The notes: generated by a model from the letters alone, not told the origin. DNA of 64,000 bases from Ochotona curzoniae (GCF_017591425.1 NW_024467119.1:26447001-26511000), one strand, 5' to 3'. Positions 33,360-45,431 are shown, counted from the first letter of the stretch. Translations and numbers: made by a program.

Positions 33360-33419
33360 GTGAGTTTGCCCACCGGTGTAAAGTGATCTTCAAAGGCGTG
33401 GTGGTGGCAGCACGTCCCC

Positions 33420-33890
33420 AAATGTCCTCAGGAAAGTTTTGAAAACATTCTGTGAATACTTATCTTGTTCTTTTCCCTGTGCAACTTAGATAAACTAGAG
33501 TTTAAAATCCCCAAGTAGTAGAGGCAGGAATCGATACAATAACCTTTTTTTTTTCCTTCACGTGCCACAAGTTGGCAAAAGTCTGTGTCCTGGTGGCTTT
33601 TCCTTTCATGCAATTTGCAACATCTGAGTCCATTCATTTCAAAGGAGGGGGGGAGGTCTTGCTGAATTCAGAGCAAATAGTGGCTTGCAATTTGATTTTT
33701 TAAAGTTCTGGCTTAGTTTCGAAAGCTAGTCCACTTTGAGAAGGAGACTGGGGATAGATTTACTGTGGAAGCCCTGGTGTTGGGCACTAGGTGAATCTGA
33801 ATTTCCTGGCGACTCGTCCGCCTATCTCCCTTCAAGAAAGCCAGAGCTGGCTCTCTGGCCCTGCGGCTGCCGAATACCTGTGTGATGAAT
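33420..33890. other. Start of putative intron 1, no repeat recognised
   Basis: Low-repeat sequence just downstream of the CpG island; nothing else seen. Confidence 0.4.
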
Positions 33891-34085
33891 GCAGGAATTA
33901 ATAGTAATGATTTACCTTTGGTGAGCACCTGAATTTTCATTATCTCATTTATGAAATGAATACCTATGATGGATGTCTTTGGTCAAATATGCGTTCAAGT
34001 ATGCACTGAATCTGACACACTGGACAATGCACAGCCGAATCTCAAGATTAGATTCCTGCCCTCAGGGAGTTAACCATGTAACCTA
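33891..34085 (-). mobile_element. Ancient MIR/L2-type fragment
   Basis: 'tttggtgagcacctgaattttcattatctcattta' wording (split here in prose) is that of mammalian MIR/L2 minus-strand sequence, followed by 'cctgccctcagggagttaac', typical of L2. Strongly diverged. Confidence 0.45.
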
Positions 34086-34086
34086 A

Positions 34087-34100
34087 GGGGGGGGGGGGGG
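34087..34100. repeat. Poly(G) run of 14
   Basis: Fourteen consecutive G residues, a possible G-quadruplex or length-polymorphic site and a common place for sequencing error. Confidence 0.95.
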
Positions 34101-34401
34101 ACTAGTGCTTTCGAAACAATTAGGCAACCGGTGAGCTATGAAGAATGCCTGATTTGAGCACATTAGCAAGTAAGAGAAATGTGGTATGGGAATCACCTAC
34201 ACATGTTAAGTTATAGAAGGGCAGGTGTTAAATGCACCGGTAAGATGTGACTTGGAATATCTACCCTGTGTCACAGTACCTGGATTTGACTCAGATTATG
34301 GAGGAGGAAAATTTAAACCAGGCTTTGAAAGGTAGATAATGAGATGAATAATGCAAAGATGAAGAAAGACAGTCAAGGAAGATAATACAAAACTAAAAAC
34401 T

Positions 34402-34715
34402 AAGGCTCCTATGGTGGCTTAGGAAGCTAATCCTCTGCCTGTAGCACTGGCATCCCATATAGGTGCTGGTTCTAGTCCCAACTGCTTCACTTCGCATTCA
34501 GCTCTCTGCCCATGGCTTGAGAAAGCAGTGGAGGATGGCTCAAGTCTTTGGACCCTTGCGCCCACACTGGAGACATGAAGGAGGCTGGCTCCTGGCTTTA
34601 GATTGGCACAGCTCCTGCCATTGTAGCCTTTTGGGAAGTAAATCAATATGTGGAAGATCTCTCTCTCTCTCTGCAAATCTGCCTTTCAAACAAAATTAAT
34701 AAATCTTAGAAAAAA
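34402..34715 (+). mobile_element. CSINE, intermediate age
   Basis: Head aaggctcctatggtggctta, B box ggttctagtccc, tail attaataaatcttagaaaaaa. Short flanks ctaaggc and ctaaggg may be the duplication. Confidence 0.9.
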
Positions 34716-35494
34716 AATAAAGCTAAGGGCTGCCAGTTGGAATGAATGGTAAAAGTAACAGTGAGAAGGCTGGCCTAGGTGCAATGGAGACAAAAGGGAA
34801 GGACAGAAAGAGCCCTTCCCCCCACCTTTTAGATATTCTGATTCTTGTAGCAAGAACATATGACAGGGAGGGAGAGGCAGGTTTGGAAGAATAAACATTT
34901 TCAATGAAAAAAATTCATGCATTGGTCAGAGAGAAAAGCAGTATCCATAAAACCTGCAATCGCTTGTGAATGATGTCACACGTAGTGTGGTAAATTAACA
35001 CAAAAGTAGACAAGCCACAAGGTTGTCAGCATTTTTTTCCTTTGCATTTAGGCCATTACAGGTGGTTACCCTTAAGGCCTTTTTTTTTTTTTTAAATAAA
35101 AAGGAGTAATCCCTCTATTTTGGATGAGCTGAAAAGCAGGCTTTAAAACAAACTCTGATGAAGTGTACACAAAAGAGAAATCTACAGGTTAATCTCCTAT
35201 TCAATATAAAGTAAAAATAAAAGTTAAATATTAAGAGAAGACAGACCTAGCAAATAACATACCAAAATTTAGAGGAGTTCTCATAGATCTACAGCATTGG
35301 CACGATGAACAATGAACAAAGGAACTAACCCAGGCACTCTGACACTGGGACCTTCACAGGGAGACCTGATGCCCACCCTAGAAGCCGGAGAGTGCAACTT
35401 CAGTGTCACAGTGTATATAGTTTGTATCACTGCACTTATTCCACTTAAGAAATTTATGTTTAAATGCACAATCAAAGCTATCAAAGATAGTTCT
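34716..35494. other. Unassigned non-coding region
   Basis: A T run at 35080-35093 apart, nothing recognised. Confidence 0.5.
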
Positions 35495-35499
35495 TCTTT

Positions 35500-35825
35500 A
35501 TTTAAAGTTTTGTATTTGCTTATTTTCATTTGATTTGAGAGGAGGACACAAACATAGAGTGAGGTCTTTCATCCACTGATTTATCTCTCAAATGCTGGTA
35601 AACAGTTGGAGATGGGTACGGCCAAAGCCGGGAGTCTGGAAATTCAACCCAGGTGACCCCTGTCGATGTCAGGGACTCAGGGACCCATCACCTGTTGCCT
35701 CCCAGGGTGCCATTAACAGGAAGCTGGATCTGAGGCAGAGGGAGTTTGGAGTCAAACCAGTCACTGCAATTCAGCATGTAGGTGTCCCAGGCCGCAGTCT
35801 AAGCACTGTGTCAAACACTTGCCCA
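35500..35825 (-). mobile_element. CSINE, old
   Basis: Minus order: 'cattcatttgatttgagagg'-like tail, 'atttatctctcaaatgctgg', 'taagcactgtgtcaaacac' head. Confidence 0.75.
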
Positions 35826-37004
35826 GGTCAAGAAATATTTTGTGTTTTATGTTGGCAACCATAAAACTGGGGGCGGGGGAAGTCAATAATAGCAGAATGA
35901 TGAAGCTATGAGGCACCCATATATTTATAAAATTTGATTATATATATGTTAGATTATATATAAAATATAATATATGCAATCTAATGTAAGATCAAGTTGT
36001 TATAAGACTGATCTTTTTTTCAAAAGCATACATATATATACATACACATGGAGATAATTATACTCTTACTGTTACTCTGAGGGTTACACTGATGGAAAAA
36101 CATATTTCTGAGATTGTTTTCTTTCAAATCTTTTGTGGTGAATATGTCTTACTTTTTAATAATGGATCAACATAGCTCATTTCTGCTCATCATAAGGGAA
36201 TTAGAAAGCAGGCACAGCTTCAAATGGACCCCAAGTGGCATGATGTTCTTCCCTCAGACAGCCATCAATGGTACATCCTTAGACATGCACAAAGTGAGGA
36301 ATATTTTACATGGGATTCATGGACTACTCCATAATGGATTCCCAAGATTATATTCCAAGTAAATGTGGTTGTGCTTTTTGTCTAAGAAAAATTCCCATGC
36401 AATTTAACGAATACGCAAAGGGTTTCTAGCACCCTAAAACTTTTAGATGTGTTTGAAATGTCAATGGCTTAAAAAATACCGTCTTTTACTTTAAAGGCTA
36501 AAATGAATTTGGGACGAATCCAAATCTGTAAATAGCAATGTTTTCCCAGCTGGTTTCTTGTGTACCTCTCAATGTGAAATATTTGTATTCTGGCTGGGAC
36601 CAACTATGTTAGTGTTTTTTCCTCCCTTGAAGCCTGGAAACATGTTATCCCTCCTTGCTTACTGAGTAAGGACTGTGATGGGAACTTTGCCCAGGTGAGA
36701 AGCAAGAGCAAGATCAGTAATCCACCAAAACCTGAGCAGGTAATTGGAGCGCAAACTCTTGACAGTGCTTAAGGAAGACTTTACAAGGCAGTACTAACCC
36801 TTCTGTGTAAAGCAGGAATTAGCTGGGGAAAAAAGTGCGGGAATGGAAACCAGATCTGACCGCAGTTCCCCTCAGGCCTGTCCAGTTTCCAGGCTAGTTT
36901 CTGTTGATAGTAGCAGAACCCTCTGTAACATCTGAGAATTCCCCTAGGATGTAGAGTTACAGGACAGCAAAGGCCTGGATAACAAATGGTCAAAGGCAGC
37001 CTGG
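35826..37004. other. Unassigned region with an AT-rich patch
   Basis: 35930-36050 is rich in TA steps (tatatatgttagattatata). No exon recognised; the 82-codon frame at 36114 has no supporting context. Confidence 0.5.
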
Positions 37005-37170
37005 TAGCTTAGGACATTGAAAAGAGCACAGAATCTTAACTCTGAAGACCAGAGTACAAATCTTGACAATCCACTTTAGGGTCTAATTTTCCTCATTTAA
37101 GAGAGGGAAGGAAATAAAATAAAGACAGCTAATATGTGACACACATGATATTCGGTGTGATGTTCCTTCG
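37005..37170 (+). mobile_element. MIR
   Basis: MIR landmarks in order: 'gaaaagagcacagaatcttaa', 'ccagagtacaaatcttgaca', 'tctaattttcctcattta', 'aataaagacagcta'. Compare the family's 'gaaagagcac...ctcagtttcctcatctg'. Confidence 0.7.
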
Positions 37171-38585
37171 GTTTTCAGATGTGCCAAATAAATATATATA
37201 TATGAGAACTGCGAATATTTTTTAAGAGTTTTTTTTAAAGACCACAATTTTTTAAAAAAATAAAACAATAACAAAAGTCTGTGACAGTTTTTGAAAGCAG
37301 TGGTGGTTTTAGACTTGAAACAAGTATTTGAAATAGTCTCTTTAGTTCTGAAGAAAAATGAGAAAATGTGCATTAGATTCTAAGACTAGGTGATCCTAGG
37401 AAAGATTAAGTCATAAAAATTTGATGGTGGTGTTCCTGTAACTTTGACTTTGCTTACTTTTCCAACTTTTTCTTCCTAGCTTGCTTGGGGTATACCAAAG
37501 CTTGTTCCCATTTTTCTCCCAACTAGTCCTCAACTCACCATGGTTATTTATTTACTCTGATTTGGGCCGTCTACAAGTTACGACTAAAAGTAGCCACTAG
37601 TTCCTTCTTGACAGGTGCTTCAAGGAAAACAATTCCCTCAACTAAAATTCTCAGTTGGGATTTCTCACCTGTAGCCATTGATCAGTTACCCTTTAAGTTG
37701 GTACCTTGAGAAAGTCATGGTTAAAATTCGCTTTGCCTTCTAGCTTTCGCTGTTCACATATTAGCATGGATTGGTTTATCAAATTAGGTAGTTGTCACTT
37801 TAAACCCTGAGGCGGAGAGATACTAGCTCAGTAAATTTTAATTAATGAAGGAGAGAGAGGAATGAGGGGAGGCTAGTTTTCAGTGATCAGTGGGAGAGGA
37901 AAAAAAGGAATTTTGCAGAGTTGGGGAGAAATGTATGGCTCAAGATGAGGGAGTGGAGGGAGTCTATGGTGTGAGATGACCATGAAGTGTATGTAGTACT
38001 AAATGGGCATGGCACTGAACTCAAACTGCCTCGTCCACAGTTTTTAATAGGGTTGGTCTTGTATATCTGACTCATTTCTGCAACTTGTCCTGGCAAGTTA
38101 TGTAACCGCCTGTTCAGTTTGGTTGAAGGGTGTATACATGGCAAATAAGCGCAATCCTTCTGTTTTTCTGAAACTTAGCTGTATTAGAACATACATTAAC
38201 TCGTGCAATAAGAATATTCTGCCCTCTACACCTGACTGGTGAGAATTTGCCTTAGGACTTGCGGCTGCCAATGTTGATTTTTGTGAAGTGTTCCCAGAAA
38301 CAGGCTGACACAGAAGTTAGGCTTTCCGGTTTTCAAGAGTGATTTCACGTTGTCTGATGGCAGTGAATTGCTGTGCAACCAAGTTGGTTACTCAAGTTTG
38401 TTAGGTGGAGTTAGAGTGTTTAACAAGGCATTACTTTCTAAATTAATAATAATAATGTTGATTTTTGCATTTTCTTCTGTAATGTCTAGTAGGAAACTAG
38501 GAGAAAAATGCTCCTATGTACTGAAAGTAGTTATTAGTTTAGGGCCAAATCTGAACCTAGGATATCTGTATAAAAGGGGAAATGC
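37171..38585. other. Unassigned non-coding region
   Basis: About 1.4 kb; a short (TA)n at 37191-37203 and a purine-rich patch at 37845-37875, otherwise nothing recognised. Confidence 0.5.
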
Positions 38586-38893
38586 GATAGAGCCAGTGTC
38601 ATGGTTCAGCAGGAAAAGCTGCTGCCTGCAACGCTGGCCTTCCAAATGAGCATGCTGGCTCATTTCCTGCCTGCTTCACTTCTGGTCCAGTTCTCTTATA
38701 ATGGCCTGGGAAAGCACTGGAAAATGTCCCTGCCACCCACATAGGAGATCCAGGTAAAACTCCTGGGTCCCAGGTTTGGCCTGGCCTAGCCCTGGCCACT
38801 GTCGTTGTCTAGGGAGTGAATTAGCAAATGGAACGATTTTCTGTATTTCCCTCTGCCTCTGTAACTCTGTTGGACAAATAAACAAATCTTTCA
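38586..38893 (+). mobile_element. CSINE, old
   Basis: Head agagccagtgtcatggttca, body 'tggcctgggaaagcactgg', tail acaaataaacaaatctttc, followed by a (CA)n run at 38894-38908. Confidence 0.87.
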
Positions 38894-38909
38894 ACACACA
38901 CACACACAA

Positions 38910-40438
38910 TGATGATGCGAGATGCTAAACTTGCAGCATTTGGCAACAATGTGAGGAGAACAAATCTCAGAGAGTTAACTGAAACTGTTAGAATTAGTAT
39001 GGCAAAGTAGAAAACGATGAAATATTGTGCATTTACAAAGCATTGTAGTTTTGAAAAAAATAATAAACCATCATATTAATGGCTAGTCTTTTGATGCTGG
39101 GCCAGCACTTTGTATCTTCTGCTGTTGAATGTTCTAGACTTTTAAAGCACAAATACTTTCTCTGATGCAAAATCTACAGTTTTCTCTCTTAGTTTCTGTT
39201 CAAGTGGAACTTGAGAACTTGAAACAATGAGTTCGGGATGCTTCTGTGTCTGTGTAATACATTCTAGTTTTCTTTTCCGTTGTAATTTGAGCTAGTTACT
39301 TTGCCTTTTTCATAGCATGCTATGTCAGGTAAAAAATTATGCTAAAAAATACATAACATAGAACAGTTCTACTTTTAATATGAAAAATGTCTTTGGTGCT
39401 TTAATGGAATAAAATATGTATTATCAAATTACTAAGTTATATTAGCAAGAATAACTCATTAACAGTATGGAAAACTGCAATAGTTTATCTTCTGTAAGTT
39501 TCTGTTTTGTTACTGTGGAGTCCCCAACTCTTAGAACATTGCTTATTGCATTCTAGAACATGCTGTCATGCTCAGTAATAAACATTCAAACACCAACAAG
39601 AGATTGATCAAATGGCTCTTGATTGTTGTAGCTCAGCTGAAGGCAGTAAGTGTCCAAGTATAAATGATACAGCCTATTCATAAACACATAAAGCCATTCA
39701 TATACATCTATCCCCATGTTTTATAAAGTAAATGGTTCAAGTATGAGATCATTTAATAGTATTTCTATTTTATTTTTTAAGATAGGCGTATATGGATTTG
39801 CACAGTCTCGTACACAGTGAGTGTTCGACACACCTTAGTCTGTGTATGTTTGTTGGTTGATCTCATTATTCTTACTTCTTCACCAAGAGAAGGAAGGACA
39901 AAGAGAAAAGGGAAGAGGGTGGTGATGAGAGAGAGAAGGAAAGAAGGGAGTATAGGCAGGGGCAAAATGGAGAGATCATGTATTACAGGTGTGGAAGAGA
40001 AAAGAAATTTCTCCACTCCTCCAACAAAGCAGTTACTAAACTGTGCCATTAATAAGAACTTAGGAATGAATTCCATTTTCTCTGATCAAAGAACACATTC
40101 TGGTTACTCACCTTTAGTAAGCATTCTTTCGTACCATTGTTGTTCGAATGACCGATTCTCTTGTTCAGTTTTCTTAAGGGGAAAGTGTCAATATTGCGGG
40201 TGACCTGATTGTGTGGAGAGCTAACCGTGTGCTGACCAGAAAGCTCTTCTGTTAGACAAAGCTTACGTTTTGTATACCTCTGATCAGCTTGAGACAAGGG
40301 CTAGATTCCAGTCATATTAATAATAAAAATTTAGTTTGATCTATTCCTGTAGAACCTCCAGGACCCTGAATTTTCTAACCTATTCCATTCTTTTTTTTCT
40401 GGAATTCCCTGCAAGATATTCCACATGAACTTTGTAAT
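38910..40438. other. Unassigned non-coding region
   Basis: About 1.5 kb with no recognised repeat. Opposing open frames at 39777-40297 overlap each other and have no splice or codon-usage support. Confidence 0.5.
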
Positions 40439-40439
40439 G

Positions 40440-40742
40440 TTTGTGGTACGTCAGGTTAAACTGCTATTTGAGTTTCCTTCATTCCGTATCATCTTCTACT
40501 AGTAGCCTCCTCTACTTCTCTTGTGGAACAGCTTCCTGCAAAGGTGCCTGGGAGTTCAGCAGAAAATGACCTATGTAGCTGGGGTCCTGCCACCCACGTG
40601 GGAGATCAGGAGGGCGTTCCTAGATTCTGGCTTCAGCTTGGCGCAGAGCTGGCCGCTGCAGAAGTATGGAGAATGAATGAGCAGATTAAAGCGCTGTCTC
40701 ACTCTCTCCTTCTTCAAACAAAATAAATAAACAAAAAAATCT
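40440..40742 (+). mobile_element. CSINE, old
   Basis: Head gtttgtggtacgtcaggtta, body 'ttcctgcaaaggtgcctggg', tail aaaataaataaacaaaaaaa. Its head resembles that at 45432, so both may be of one older subfamily. Confidence 0.8.
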
Positions 40743-40987
40743 CTTTTAAAAATGTGTCTTACTTTTGATGCTTAGTAAATCTGCGTTTTAAAGAATAAAA
40801 GTTAGGTAGTAGGAAGCTGTTTCTGATGATGTGCAATAATGTCCAGGTCATCCTCACTGCATTTCTCTGGTGTTGACGGATCAACTCTATACATTACATC
40901 CTCTGTCAAGATCTAAAGAAAAATGGAAAACTGGGCAAAACCCTGTCTATTTTTCTTTCTTTTTAGATTTGTTTATTTTAGTATTTT

Positions 40988-41313
40988 TAAAAAGATTTAT
41001 TTATTTTTATTGGAAAGTCAGATATACAGAGAGGAGGAGAGACAGAGAGGAAGATCTTCTGTCCACTGATTCACTCCCCAAGTGACTGCAGCTGTCGGAG
41101 CTGAGCTGATCCAAAGCCAGGAGCCTGGAGCTTTCTCCGGGTCTCCCATGTGGATGCAGGATCCCAAGGCTTTGGGCCTTCCTGAACTGCTTTCCCAGGC
41201 CGCAAGCAGGGAGCTGGATGGGAAGTGGGGATGCTGGGATTAGAACTGGCACCCTTGTGGGATCCTGGTGCTTGCAAAATGAGGACCTTAACCGCTAGGT
41301 TACCGTGCCGGGC
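40988..41313 (-). mobile_element. CSINE, young
   Basis: Full-length reverse complement. Tail 'aaaagatttatttattttta'; head 'ccgctaggttaccgtgccgg' and gggccc at 41308-41313. Confidence 0.95.
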
Positions 41314-41604
41314 CCATCTAGTTCTTTTTTATATGTAGAAAATTTAAGTGTTCCCCAGAAATCTTTCCAGCAGTATCCTTCATTTGCATGTTGTTGACCA
41401 GAATATGACTACAAAGAAAGCAAGGAAGTGAGTACGGGGATTGGAGACAGATAACAGTTTATGTAGATATCACTTGTCCTTGTGACTTCAGTACCCTGAT
41501 GTAGGGCTGTCACAGGCAGAGTTGGTGTTCAGTAGGGTGTTAGGTAGGTTGAACAGGTTATCTGGGTGCAGTAACACATTTTTTCTTCAAGTCTCTAATT
41601 AGAC

Positions 41605-41631
41605 AAATAAATAAATAAATAAATAAATAAG
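41605..41631. repeat. (AAAT)n microsatellite
   Basis: About seven aaat units (gacaaataaataaataaata and on), not attached to a recognisable SINE. Confidence 0.9.
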
Positions 41632-42795
41632 ATCATATGAATTATTTCAGCTCAATGTAACTTTTCAATGAATTGCTTGTCTGTCCAACATAATAATGTA
41701 TTCATTTTTATACTGCCTCACTATATTAATAATATGTTCATCTCTAACCACAGTCATAAGATCAAAATATAAATGTAAGTCACCCCCTAAAATGCCAAAT
41801 CGTTCTAAAACAGATTAAATCCTAAGTAAAATATCATCACTTTCTCAGCCACTTCTAAAAATTTCCTTTCAAATTACTAGTCTTTCCTAGCCCACAGGTT
41901 TAGTTTAGTTTTCATTTCCTGTTCGATTATCATCAACAGTGTCAGGTCATGGTCTCTTTCTTGCCTCACTGTGTTCTTTGTAAAAGTGACTTTTTTAGAT
42001 GACACAGATGATTATTTCAGTTTTGTTCTACTTACAGATTAAGCCATGTAACATATAATAGCTCTAAGGCACAAGAGGCCTGTTCTGGAAGGAGAAATAA
42101 GGAGTCAAAGTTGCTACTTGACATGATCATGAAGTTAAGGTTAGCATCATTTGGTAGCACCAAAGTTCTGAGTTTATATTTGCATGATATATGTAAAACT
42201 CATGCTCTATTTTGTCTGTTGCATAATTTACAATAATTCTATAAAAGAAATGTGTTTATATTAGTAATGTGGTGTCTAGTCCTTGAAGATAATGCTGATC
42301 TCATACTGCACTTGTAACAAAATAAACAAAAATGCATTAGCTAATTTTCCTCACACTTTAAAATTTCTTCTTCCTGAAAGAGATTGCTTTTTTACTTTGA
42401 AAGAGCAAAAGATTAATTTTGGTTTATCTTTTTAAAAATTCTCTCCTAGTTCTATTTTCTGTTTATTAATACTTTCAGTTTAAAGATGATTCATAATGAA
42501 AAATTTTTTATACTTTTGAAGACCAAGAGAAAAGCCTATAGATTCACTATAAAATTCATGAGGATTCCTATTATGCTTAAGAACTGCTAAATAATATTTT
42601 GACAAAAAATCTTGATTTGGATATTAATTATGCAAACCATTTCATTCATAAGTAACCTCAATGCTTGAAGATATAATTTTTTAGTGATTGCTAGAGAATC
42701 ATCAGTATTAGCTAAAAATACAAAAGAACATGCATGATTAGTTAATAACATTTTAAAATTGATGAGGTATTAAAAATACACAGATAAAAGTTGAA
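41632..42795. other. A+T-rich unassigned region
   Basis: About 1.2 kb; nothing recognised. Confidence 0.5.
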
Positions 42796-42806
42796 GAATT
42801 TAGAGC

Positions 42807-43060
42807 TGGGACCAGCATTGTAAAGCTGTGGGTAAAGCTGCCACCCACCATGCTGCTCTGCTGAGTGCTGGCTACTCTGCTTCCTGTCCAGCTGCCTGCT
42901 AAAACGCCTGGGAAAACAGCAGGAAATGGCCAAATGTTTCGACCCTTGGCTCTTGCCTTTGGCCTGTGCCAGCCTTGGCTTGAAGATTTCTGTCTTTTCT
43001 GGTTTTTTTCTGTGTTGCTGCTTTGCATCTAAATAAGAACAAATCTATTTTTTAAAAGTA
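42807..43060 (+). mobile_element. CSINE, shortened, with 11-bp target-site duplication
   Basis: gaatttagagc occurs just before (42796-42806) and just after (about 43061-43071). The body lacks the segment between 'cgacccttggct' and the 3' pyrimidine region. Confidence 0.87.
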
Positions 43061-43175
43061 GAATTTAGAGCCTTTATACCTCATCTTCACCAAAAAGCAT
43101 ATAAACTCATTCAGTGGATGATACACAACTTTAAGATAACTTGGCTATGCAAAGGTAAACAAAAGTAAACATAAC

Positions 43176-43497
43176 AGGACCCTTGCGATAGCGTAGTGGT
43201 TAAAGTCCTCACCTTAATGGGATCCCATATGGGCGCTGGTTCTAATCCTGGAGGCCCTGTTTCCCATCTAGCTCCCTGCTTGTGGCCTGGGAGTGCAGCT
43301 GAGGATGGCCCAAAGCCTTGGGACCTTGCAACCTGTGTGGGAGACCTGTAAGAGCTCCTGGCTTTGGATCAGATCAGCACAGCACCCGTTGTTGTGGTCA
43401 CTTGGGGAGTGAACCATGGGAAGGAAGATCTTCCTCTCTGTCTCTCCTTCTCTCTGTATATCTGACTTTCCAATAAAAATAAAGAAATCTTAAAAAA
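43176..43497 (+). mobile_element. CSINE, young, with perfect 15-bp target-site duplication
   Basis: aaaagtaaacataac at 43161-43175 and 43498-43512. The head is aggacccttgcgatagcgta; the tail aataaaaataaagaaatctt. Confidence 0.96.
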
Positions 43498-43512
43498 AAA
43501 AGTAAACATAAC

Positions 43513-44483
43513 AAATTTGTTCAGATAGAACATCTGCTGGGAGAATTTGATATGATTGATGTATTAAGTTTTGACAAAGTGCTTACAATTTTAATTTGCT
43601 TTTATTTTCATACTTGTAAACATTATAGATTTGTTGAATAATCTTGAATTCCTTTTTTAAGAGATTTTTGGCATGTTTGGGGGCATTGAAATGACCTTTC
43701 TAGAGGTTTGTTTATTTATTTGTTTGTTTTTATAAAAAGGTATATTCACATGCCTGAGGAAATTCAAGCAGATATGGCTCAGGTGCCCTCCAGTTGTATG
43801 CTGGTTTATTTCCGTGTGTCCTGGGAAGTAAGGTGAATCTGTAAAAGCTCATTTCTTTTCTCATCTGCAGTAGAGAGCAAACTAGATTAATATGGTCCCC
43901 AAAGATAATATTAATTTGAACTGGAGGGGAAAATCATTCGTTCACAGACCTTTGGCCATAGAAAAGTGATTCTCCCATGACTTTAGGAAAGCTATGTTGT
44001 GTGGAAGAATGTTGCAGGAGTGCAGATGAACTCCAGCTTCCTTTGATTTCACAGGTTTAAGTCAGAACAGGCTATTGAGTTCTGGGAAGAGGGATATCAT
44101 GGGTTAACTTGAAGTATGTTTTTCACGTGCTACATTCTTCTTTCTTCTACCAAGTCGCCGTTTTGAGTTTTGTTAAAAGTTGTTCGTGTCACATTAGTGG
44201 GGGGATAGTTTAATTATGTACACAACCCCCAACCCCTTCGCTATCTTTAAAATTCTTCCTGGAAAAAATTGATTTCTGTGTGATCACTTAAGCTGTTAGA
44301 ATTTAATTATATGATCTTTGATTAAATTAGGAATTAGTTTTTGTTTAAGATTTGGGTAATTAAAATATTTGAGTAAAACTGAATATTATTTCAACTTTAG
44401 TTTTCTACTGTTTAGAAGTGCAATTATATAATAGTAAACCAAATTAGTACTATTAATTTACTTTAAATTCATCTAATTAGAAA
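43513..44483. other. Unassigned non-coding region
   Basis: Nothing recognised apart from a TTTATTTATTTG-type run at 43708-43727. Confidence 0.5.
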
Positions 44484-44485
44484 TA

Positions 44486-44774
44486 CAGATTTACAAGGAA
44501 AAGTTAAGACAGAGGTTTCCTCTATCTGCTGGCTTACTCCCCAAATGGCCACAACAGCTAGAACTGAGCTGATCCAAAGCCAGGAGCAAGGAGCCTCCTT
44601 TGGGTCTCCCACATGAGTTCAAGGTCCCAAGGACTCAAGTCATCCTCTGTTGCTTTTCCAGACCTTAAACAGGGAATTGAATTGGAAATAGAGCAGCCAG
44701 GACACAAACCAGTACCCATATGGGATGCTGGTCCTTGTAGGTGGAGCGAGCTTGTTGAGTTACTGTGCTGGCCA
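44486..44774 (-). mobile_element. CSINE, old
   Basis: Minus order: 'tctgctggcttactcccc', 'gagctgatccaaagccagga', 'acacaaaccagtacccatat', head near tactgtgctggcca. Confidence 0.87.
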
Positions 44775-44779
44775 CATGA

Positions 44780-45262
44780 ATTTTCATCCCCTGATTTACT
44801 CCCCACATGCCCACAACAGTCATGGCTGAATCAGCCCAAAGCCAGGAGCCAGAACTTTAAGCCATGTTATACACGTGAGTAGCATGGAGCAACACACTTG
44901 AGCCATCACCTTTTTTTTAATTATTATTATTTGACACAGTTTTATAGGCACTGGGATTCCCACCACCCTTCCCATAGTCCTCCCCCCATGGTGGATTCCT
45001 CCACCTTGTTGCGTGACCACAGTTCAAGTTCAATTGAGATTCCTTCCTTGCAAGCATATACCAAGCATAGAGTCCAGCATCTTATTGTCCAGATTAGTTC
45101 AACGGCTTTTTGGGGAGACCTTCGAGCCATCACCTTTTGTCCCTCAGTGTGTGCATTAGCAGGAAGCTGGAATTAGAAGCAGAGTCAACATTTGGACCCA
45201 GGTACCCTGAGTTGGAATATGGGCATCCCAAGTAGAGTATTAATCATTGTGCCAAACATCCA
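44780..45262 (-). mobile_element. CSINE, old, split by a later retroposon
   Basis: The left part (44780-44914) holds the 3' body; the right part (45124-45262) holds the 5' body and head. The intervening 209 bp are a separate insertion flanked by a 15-bp duplication of CSINE sequence. Confidence 0.85.
44915..45123 (-). mobile_element. 5'-truncated retroposon (probable L1 3' end) nested in a CSINE
   Basis: It starts on the plus strand with a T run and aattattattatttgacaca, i.e. an A-rich 3' end of a minus-strand element, and ends without similarity to the host SINE. The 15-bp sequence gagccatcacctttt occurs at 44900-44914 and again at 45124-45138. The C-rich segment (cccaccacccttcccatagt) suggests a G-rich L1-type 3' UTR, but the family was not confirmed. 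Confidence 0.75.
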
Positions 45263-45431
45263 TCAATGATTTACTTTGATTGAAAGGATACCGTGAGGTC
45301 TCAATGTGACTTTCTTTCCAAACACTCTGCTTGTTAAAGTAAATATTTTGTTTAAGTTGTCTTAACCAGCACTCTGAAAACATCCTAAAATCATATGAAA
45401 AGCACACCTGATTTAGACATCTTTTTCTTAG

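Larger units (their letters stand above)
31700..33370. promoter_or_regulatory. CpG island, probable bidirectional promoter
   Basis: The only part of the window with dense CpGs and high G+C, strongest from about 31960 to 32960, and free of SINEs. GC-box-like motifs (cggggcgggcc near 32345, tcccgcctcc near 32900) and an inverted CCAAT box (ATTGGCT, 32877-32883) are present, with no convincing TATA box. Splice donors point away from the centre in both directions: minus-strand GAGCCG|GTAAGG after 32286 and plus-strand GTG|GTGAGT after 33359. The divergent-promoter call is inference from those donors. Confidence 0.85.

Noticed and set aside
36114..36362. An 82-codon frame as a possible exon of the plus-strand gene
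   Set aside because: No acceptor with a pyrimidine tract at a compatible phase, and it would disrupt the phase-0 join between 33359 and 61664 unless an unusual phase is assumed.
39777..40297. Overlapping frames of 82-128 codons on both strands
   Set aside because: They overlap each other antisense, lack splice signals and have no recognisable similarity, so they are most likely chance.
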